A DNA stretch of 9,033 nucleotides from an uncultured Acidimicrobium sp. (GTDB lineage: Bacteria; Actinomycetota; Acidimicrobiia; Acidimicrobiales; Ilumatobacteraceae). Positions within the stretch are counted from its first letter, which is position 1. Every line of letters starts with the position of its first letter. Made by a program: the position numbers and the translations under genes. The stretch lies in NCBI GenBank assembly GCA_903895515.1, contig CAITUB010000091.1:1-9033 (forward strand). The letters run 5' to 3'. Shown here in pieces: positions 5,836 through 9,033 of the stretch. The notes under the pieces were generated by a model. It was not told the DNA's origin, made no database searches, and was given only the letters and a program-made list of their open reading frames with translations.

Positions 5836-6447
5836 CTAGTCGCCCCAAAAGCGCTGCTCTAAAAACGGGTCGCCGTACATGTGATAGCCGTTTTGTTCCC
5901 AGAAACCTGGTGCATCGGTTTCGCGAAGTTCGAGACCACGCAACCATTTCGGCGACTTCCAGAAATACAAATTCGGAATGAGCAAACGCACTGGACCGCC
6001 GTGAATTGGTTCGATGTCTTCACCGTCGTATTCGTACACCACCATCGACTCGTCACGCATGATGTCTGCAAGTGGCAAGTTCGCGGTGTATCCGTATTCT
6101 GCATGGCCCATCACAAATGCCGCTTCAGGTTTAACACCTGCGCGATCGAAAAGATCACGAACTTTTACTCCACGCCACACTGTGTCGAACTTTGACCATT
6201 TCGTCACGCAGTGAATGTCTGTAGTCAAGGTGGTTGAAGGCATTGACTTCAGTTCATCAAAGGTGATGGTGAACTCATTGTTCACGGCACCAAAAACTTT
6301 TAGGTCCCATTCGCCTGGTTTATAGGTCGGAACATCACCAACATGAAGCACAGGAAAACGCTCAGTTAAATATTGCCCACTTGGCAGACGATTACCGTCG
6401 TATCCACGCTTAACAACGTCTTCTCGGTTGCGATCAAAAAATCCCAT
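5836..6447 (-). CDS. Sulfite oxidase-like molybdopterin oxidoreductase
   Basis: A 203-residue member of the sulfite oxidase/MsrP (YedY) molybdopterin-binding superfamily, single-domain type. Cys80 in TTDIHCVTKWSKF (75-87) is the expected molybdenum-ligating cysteine. WRGVKVRDLF (91-100), HGGPVRLLIPNLYFWKSPKWL (139-159) and the C-terminal GYHMYGDPF segment are further family landmarks. There is no Tat signal and no haem or dimerisation domain, so it should be cytosolic. Its electron partner and substrate are unknown; these small proteins need not oxidise sulfite. The start at ATG 6445-6447 is chosen because GAGGT lies just upstream and the protein then begins at the conserved MGFFDRNRED. The open frame extends to 6612 but would overlap the divergent phosphatase gene and adds a low-complexity, non-family sequence. 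It converges with the regulator, with a hairpin between them. Confidence 0.88.
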   Translation of the reverse strand: MGFFDRNREDVVKRGYDGNRLPSGQYLTERFPVLHVGDVPTYKPGEWDLKVFGAVNNEFTITFDELKSMPSTTLTTDIHCVTKWSKFDTVWRGVKVRDLFDRAGVKPEAAFVMGHAEYGYTANLPLADIMRDESMVVYEYDGEDIEPIHGGPVRLLIPNLYFWKSPKWLRGLELRETDAPGFWEQNGYHMYGDPFLEQRFWGD

Positions 6448-6451
6448 AATT

Positions 6452-6456
6452 ACCTC
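6452..6456 (-). promoter_or_regulatory. Shine-Dalgarno of the molybdoenzyme gene
   Basis: The minus strand reads GAGGT, then AATT, then ATG. This is the clearest ribosome binding site in the window, and it fixes the start at 6447 rather than in the longer open frame. Confidence 0.7.
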
Positions 6457-6482
6457 GTAGATAGTTTGCCTCAACTCGCCAC

Positions 6483-6488
6483 TAGATT
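6483..6488 (+). promoter_or_regulatory. Candidate -10 box of the phosphatase gene
   Basis: TAGATT fits the TANNNT consensus and ends eight bases before the ATG at 6497, so the transcript would be leaderless or nearly so. No convincing -35 hexamer or Shine-Dalgarno is visible. The in-frame GTG at 6491 is only two bases from the box and so is unlikely to be transcribed as a start. Confidence 0.35.
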
Positions 6489-6496
6489 CAGTGTTG

Positions 6497-6961
6497 ATGT
6501 CACTATTTTTGGTGCGCCACGCAAAGGCTGGCAAGCGAAGCCAGTGGGATGACGATGATACGTTGCGACCCCTCGATGATGTTGGTGTGCGCCAAGCAGT
6601 TGTCATAGCCACAGAAATCAGCGCTCATAACCCAACCGTGTTGTACTCCAGTCCGTTTATTCGATGCGTACAGACGCTCGAGCCGCTTGCCGCCAAAATC
6701 GGACTTCCTGTTCACCAACACGATCTGCTTGCAGAAGGCGTCAACTTCATAGACACCGTCAATTGGATTCATACGCTGCCAGAAGGCGCTGTGATGTGCA
6801 GTCACGGTGACGTGATTCCCGAAGTTATAGACGCACTTGAGCGACGCGGAATGGAAGTAAGCGGCTTTCGCGAATCGCGTAAAGGTTCAGTGTGGGTACT
6901 TGAGCGTCGCGGTGATGAATTTATTGGCGGTCACGCATGGCCGCCACCACGCTTCGACTAA
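6497..6961 (+). CDS. SixA-like histidine phosphatase (RHG family)
   Basis: A 154-residue cytosolic member of the histidine phosphatase superfamily. The RHG-type motif LVRHAKAG sits at the N-terminus (catalytic His8). Phosphate-pocket residues are visible in YSSPFIRCVQTLEPL, and the second conserved histidine in SHGDVIPEVI. The segment with DDDDTLRPLDDVG resembles SixA and also the C-terminal phosphatase half of actinobacterial MutT1, but there is no Nudix domain here. Possible substrates include phosphohistidine proteins or a small phosphorylated metabolite; the sequence does not decide. ATG 6497 is preferred over GTG 6491 because of the TAGATT box just upstream. The gene ends one base from the convergent ccmI-like gene. 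The family call is firm; the substrate is unknown. Confidence 0.85.
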   Translation: MSLFLVRHAKAGKRSQWDDDDTLRPLDDVGVRQAVVIATEISAHNPTVLYSSPFIRCVQTLEPLAAKIGLPVHQHDLLAEGVNFIDTVNWIHTLPEGAVMCSHGDVIPEVIDALERRGMEVSGFRESRKGSVWVLERRGDEFIGGHAWPPPRFD

Positions 6962-6962
6962 T

Positions 6963-7694
6963 TCAGCCCGCAAGTGTTGCGTTGACTTCTTCAATAATCG
7001 ACGTGACAAACCCCATCACCTCTGCAGGTGGGTTTGATGCTGCGCAAATATCGAGTTGCTCTTTCGCACCGACCGCATCGGCAGCCAATCGGAAACGCAC
7101 AATTCCCAAGAAGCAATGTGCGTCTGGGTAATTTGGATCAACTTCAATGGCGTGCTCAAGCCCTTGTGTTGCAGCTGCAAGCGCAACGATCTTGATGTCG
7201 TCTGCGGCGTCGCGTGCAATGAGTGCAATGAGCCACGAGCGATACGTGAGTGCTTCGGTGTTGTCTGGGTCGAGTTTCACCACTTGGTTGTAGAACTCAA
7301 TTGCTTTCTGTGGGTCGCTGAAATTTATTGCTCGCGCCTGCGACAACAGCGAAGCGGTGGAGTCTTCAATGCCACCGCTACTTGTTTGACCCGGCAGGCG
7401 CTGCCCCGACTGAGCAGCCACAAGCCAACCTGCAACGCATGCGAACAGCACCACGCAACACGAAACGACAATGGCTTTTGCGCGAGACTTTGGTGCGCGT
7501 TCTTTCAACATTGACTGACCAGCTTCAATTGCTTTCAATACATCTGCTGCTCGCTGTGTATAACCAGACTTCAACGTTGCGTAGTCATCGTCGTCAATAT
7601 CTCCTGCAGCGCGTTCACGTTCAACGTCACGCAAGGAATCGAGCAAGAAGTTTCGTTCTTCTTCAAGGCGTGCGAGTTCGTCTGGGTTCATCAT
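6963..7694 (-). CDS. CcmI/CycH-like TPR protein of cytochrome c maturation
   Basis: A 243-residue membrane protein. The first 70 residues are a charged, coiled-coil-prone region (ARLEEERNFLLDSLRDVERE, then DDDDYATLKSGYTQRA) of the kind found at the N-terminus of CcmI-type and related actinobacterial proteins. A single transmembrane helix spans about 72-94. Beyond it are TPR-like repeats, one around DPQKAIEFYNQVVKLDPDNTEAL (117-139) and one around GLEHAIEVDPNYPDAHCFLG (168-187). CcmI chaperones apocytochrome c to the haem ligation complex; that role is inferred from the layout and from the position directly after ccmH. The start is an ATG (7692-7694) three bases after the TAA of ccmH, with a second ATG immediately following. 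It is the last gene of the ccm operon here. Sequence similarity to proteobacterial CcmI is low, so the name is tentative. Confidence 0.75.
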   Translation of the reverse strand: MMNPDELARLEEERNFLLDSLRDVERERAAGDIDDDDYATLKSGYTQRAADVLKAIEAGQSMLKERAPKSRAKAIVVSCCVVLFACVAGWLVAAQSGQRLPGQTSSGGIEDSTASLLSQARAINFSDPQKAIEFYNQVVKLDPDNTEALTYRSWLIALIARDAADDIKIVALAAATQGLEHAIEVDPNYPDAHCFLGIVRFRLAADAVGAKEQLDICAASNPPAEVMGFVTSIIEEVNATLAG

Positions 7695-7697
7695 TGA

Positions 7698-8174
7698 TTA
7701 CTGCTCTTCACGAAGCGCGCGTTCCACCAATTGCGCATCTTCATCAGATATTGAATCGTTACCGACAACTCTCCACCTACGAAACGCAAAACCCAAAGTT
7801 CCGACTGCGCACACGAGCGCAAATACGGGAAGCACCCAGATCAGCGAGTCGAGACCTGTCGAACGCGGCACCAGTAACACGCGACTTCCGAAACGAGCTT
7901 CGATGTAGCCGATGATTTCATCATCAGATCGCTGACCACCCGCAATTTGCCGCGCGACTTCTGCACGAATGGACTCTGCCGCAGATGCACGCGACACATA
8001 CACGCTCTCGCCCTGACACGTTGGGCACGCCAGCACCTTGGTGATTGCATCAATCCGGTCGGCCTGTGTTTGCGGGTCGGAGGTTCGGGTACTGCCAAAT
8101 GCAAGCAACGCCACTGCGGACAGCATCAGCAGTAGCCACGACCACTTGTTGTTTACAGATTTTGAATTCATCAC
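7698..8174 (-). CDS. ccmH: Cytochrome c maturation protein CcmH
   Basis: A 158-residue thiol-disulfide protein of the CcmH/CycL family, which works with CcmG to reduce apocytochrome c cysteines before haem attachment. An N-terminal hydrophobic anchor covers about 12-27. The extracytoplasmic domain has the active-site motif LACPTCQGESV (48-58; Cys50 and Cys53), then a helical stretch IRAEVARQIAGGQRSDDEIIGYIEARFG typical of the family. A second membrane helix spans about 109-131, with a short charged tail. Proteobacterial CcmH has LRCxxCQ; here Arg is Ala. GTG at 8174 gives a GTGA overlap with the ccmG stop; the ATG at 8171 is the alternative and shortens the protein by one residue. The protein is of the short CcmH type, with the TPR part encoded separately next door. 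Confidence 0.9.
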   Translation of the reverse strand: MMNSKSVNNKWSWLLLMLSAVALLAFGSTRTSDPQTQADRIDAITKVLACPTCQGESVYVSRASAAESIRAEVARQIAGGQRSDDEIIGYIEARFGSRVLLVPRSTGLDSLIWVLPVFALVCAVGTLGFAFRRWRVVGNDSISDEDAQLVERALREEQ

Positions 8175-8737
8175 GAACCAAACTGCTTTTTTAAGAGAGC
8201 AAGTTGATCATCAAGCAAGCCTGGAGTCAGTTGTCCTGCAATGCGTAACCGCACGTAACCGTTTGGGTCAATGACCCATGTTTCTGGAACCTTTGCAACA
8301 CCGAAGGCAACCGAAATCGCACCATCCGTATCGCGAATCTTTTGCCATTCGCCACCATTTTTAGAAAAGAACGCGCGAACAGAATCATCGTTGTCGTCGT
8401 TAATCACGGTGTACAACTCTGCAGGGTTTGCAGCGGTTGATTCGCGTTCGTTAAACGCCACAAGCTCTGAGTGTTCTGCAACGCATGGAACACATGTTGA
8501 GTTAAAGAAGTTGAAGATGACCCAACTTCCCTTTCGGCGCGCAAGTACAAAATCTTCTTCGTTCAATGTTGTGGTTACTACTGAAGGAGCTGGCTGACCG
8601 AGCAATGGTGAGTCTGCGTCGTCTGCCGTGTTCGGCTTTGCCGTAACCAGCACCCAAAGAAACCCGACCAATAACGCGCCGACTACGGAGGCGATGATTG
8701 GCGCAACGCGCTTTCTTGAACTACCCGTCTCGCTCAC
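8171..8737 (-). CDS. ccmG: CcmG/DsbE-type thioredoxin-like protein
   Basis: A 188-residue membrane-anchored thioredoxin-fold protein. A single N-terminal membrane anchor spans about 11-33 after a basic RKR, followed by an acidic linker. The thioredoxin domain starts at LLGQPAPSV (45-53). The redox motif is STCVPCVAEH (80-89; Cys82 and Cys85) and the cis-proline is in GVAKVPETWVIDPNG (Pro151). In the ccm pathway it supplies reductant to CcmH and apocytochrome c. The usual Trp before the first Cys is Thr here; I recall this FNSTCxPC form in other actinobacterial homologues, so it is probably not a defect. The start is GTG 8737, in a GTGA overlap with ccmF; an ATG a few bases upstream is in another frame and stops at once. 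Translation is coupled within the ccmFGH operon. Confidence 0.9.
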   Translation of the reverse strand: MSETGSSRKRVAPIIASVVGALLVGFLWVLVTAKPNTADDADSPLLGQPAPSVVTTTLNEEDFVLARRKGSWVIFNFFNSTCVPCVAEHSELVAFNERESTAANPAELYTVINDDNDDSVRAFFSKNGGEWQKIRDTDGAISVAFGVAKVPETWVIDPNGYVRLRIAGQLTPGLLDDQLALLKKQFGS

Positions 8738-9033
8738 AGCATTACCAAAAGGTCAGCAGCAAAGTCATCGTCAGATGTAGGTGAAGTTGGCTTACGGCGA
8801 CGTCCTGGAAATGCAGCGAGCACAGTTCCAAGCGCCATGAGGCCCCCGCCTATCCACAGCCACAACAGCAATGGCTTGATAAACACTTTGATGCGTGCCT
8901 TGTTTTCGTCTTGGCGAACCGGTGGCTCAAGTGTGAGATAAATATCTTTTGCAAGCCCCGTCTTTACCGAAGGCGTACCAACGTTCATTCCCTGCTTGGT
9001 GTACTTAGTAATGGCCGGTGCATATGCCTTGCC
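8734..9033 (-). CDS. ccmF: Haem lyase CcmF, C-terminal part
   Basis: Only the last 99 residues are inside the window; the gene continues beyond its right edge. The visible part is the C-terminal extracytoplasmic segment (AYAPAITKYT, then VGTPSVKTGLAKDIYLTLEP) followed by the last membrane helix, PLLLWLWIGGGLMALGTVLAAF, and a basic and then acidic tail. The pattern of a late conserved GTPSV-type segment with DVYLTL-like strand and a final WIGG helix is characteristic of CcmF, the multi-spanning subunit that attaches haem to apocytochrome c in System I. An internal ATG at 8988 is not the start, since the frame is open to the window edge with family-like sequence. It is the first gene of the ccm run seen here. 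Confidence 0.88.
   Translation of the reverse strand, partial: GKAYAPAITKYTKQGMNVGTPSVKTGLAKDIYLTLEPPVRQDENKARIKVFIKPLLLWLWIGGGLMALGTVLAAFPGRRRKPTSPTSDDDFAADLLVML

Noticed and set aside
6491..6496. GTG and TTG starts of the phosphatase
   Set aside because: They lie within five bases of the TAGATT box, so they would be at or upstream of the predicted transcript start; ATG 6497 is better placed.
6448..6612. Longer N-terminus for the molybdoenzyme
   Set aside because: It would overlap the divergent phosphatase gene, reads as low-complexity sequence, and the strong GAGGT site marks ATG 6447 as the start.
6920..6945. GGCGG...CCGCC inverted repeat near the end of the phosphatase gene
   Set aside because: Only five base pairs with a ten-base loop inside coding sequence and no T-run; too weak to call a terminator.
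1..9033. tRNA or rRNA genes, CRISPR arrays, insertion sequences, phage or defence genes
   Set aside because: None was seen; the window is filled by housekeeping-type genes with short gaps and no direct-repeat arrays or transposase motifs.

Overview
The window looks like chromosomal DNA from an actinobacterium (Actinomycetota), most likely one of the moderate-GC Acidimicrobiia/Ilumatobacter-type lineages. This placement is inferred from gene content: an adjacent pair of ArsA/Get3-like ATPases, a DUF3107 protein, a PdtaS-type histidine kinase with an N-terminal GAF-like region, an actinobacterial-style Mrp, and a leaderless transcript signature. The System I (Ccm) cytochrome c genes also fit Acidimicrobiia better than mycobacteria or streptomycetes. 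There are no tRNA or rRNA genes, CRISPR arrays, insertion sequences or phage genes. The DNA is densely coded, and no gap between genes exceeds about 50 bases.

Left block (12-5061, all minus strand): read in the direction of transcription, mrp - DUF3107 - ArsA-like ATPase 1 - ArsA-like ATPase 2 - sensor histidine kinase. Gaps are 35 bases or less and two junctions overlap or abut, so this is very probably one operon. It holds three deviant-P-loop ATPases. ArsA 1 has no ATG, GTG or TTG start ahead of its P-loop and appears to begin at a CTG codon. The two ArsA proteins have complementary losses of catalytic residues, which suggests a composite heterodimer.

Middle block (5062-6961): a plus-strand SufR-like regulator with three C-terminal cysteines is divergent from mrp. 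Between them lie a symmetric TACAATA element, usable as a -10 box on both strands, and a 12-bp perfect palindrome. The regulator appears to be leaderless, with GTG at the predicted +1. It converges on a cytosolic sulfite-oxidase-like molybdoenzyme, with a 7-bp-stem hairpin at the junction. The molybdoenzyme is in turn divergent from a SixA-like histidine phosphatase.

Right block (6963-9033, all minus strand): a cytochrome c maturation operon in the order ccmF (C-terminal part only, cut by the window edge) - ccmG - ccmH - ccmI-like TPR protein, with GTGA stop/start overlaps. It converges on the phosphatase gene with a one-base gap.

How the genes fit together: the regulator/mrp pair suggests Fe-S status controls an operon for Fe-S delivery (Mrp) plus a Get3-like ATPase pair and a cytosolic signalling kinase. 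The ccm operon builds c-type cytochromes. A direct link between these blocks is inference only.
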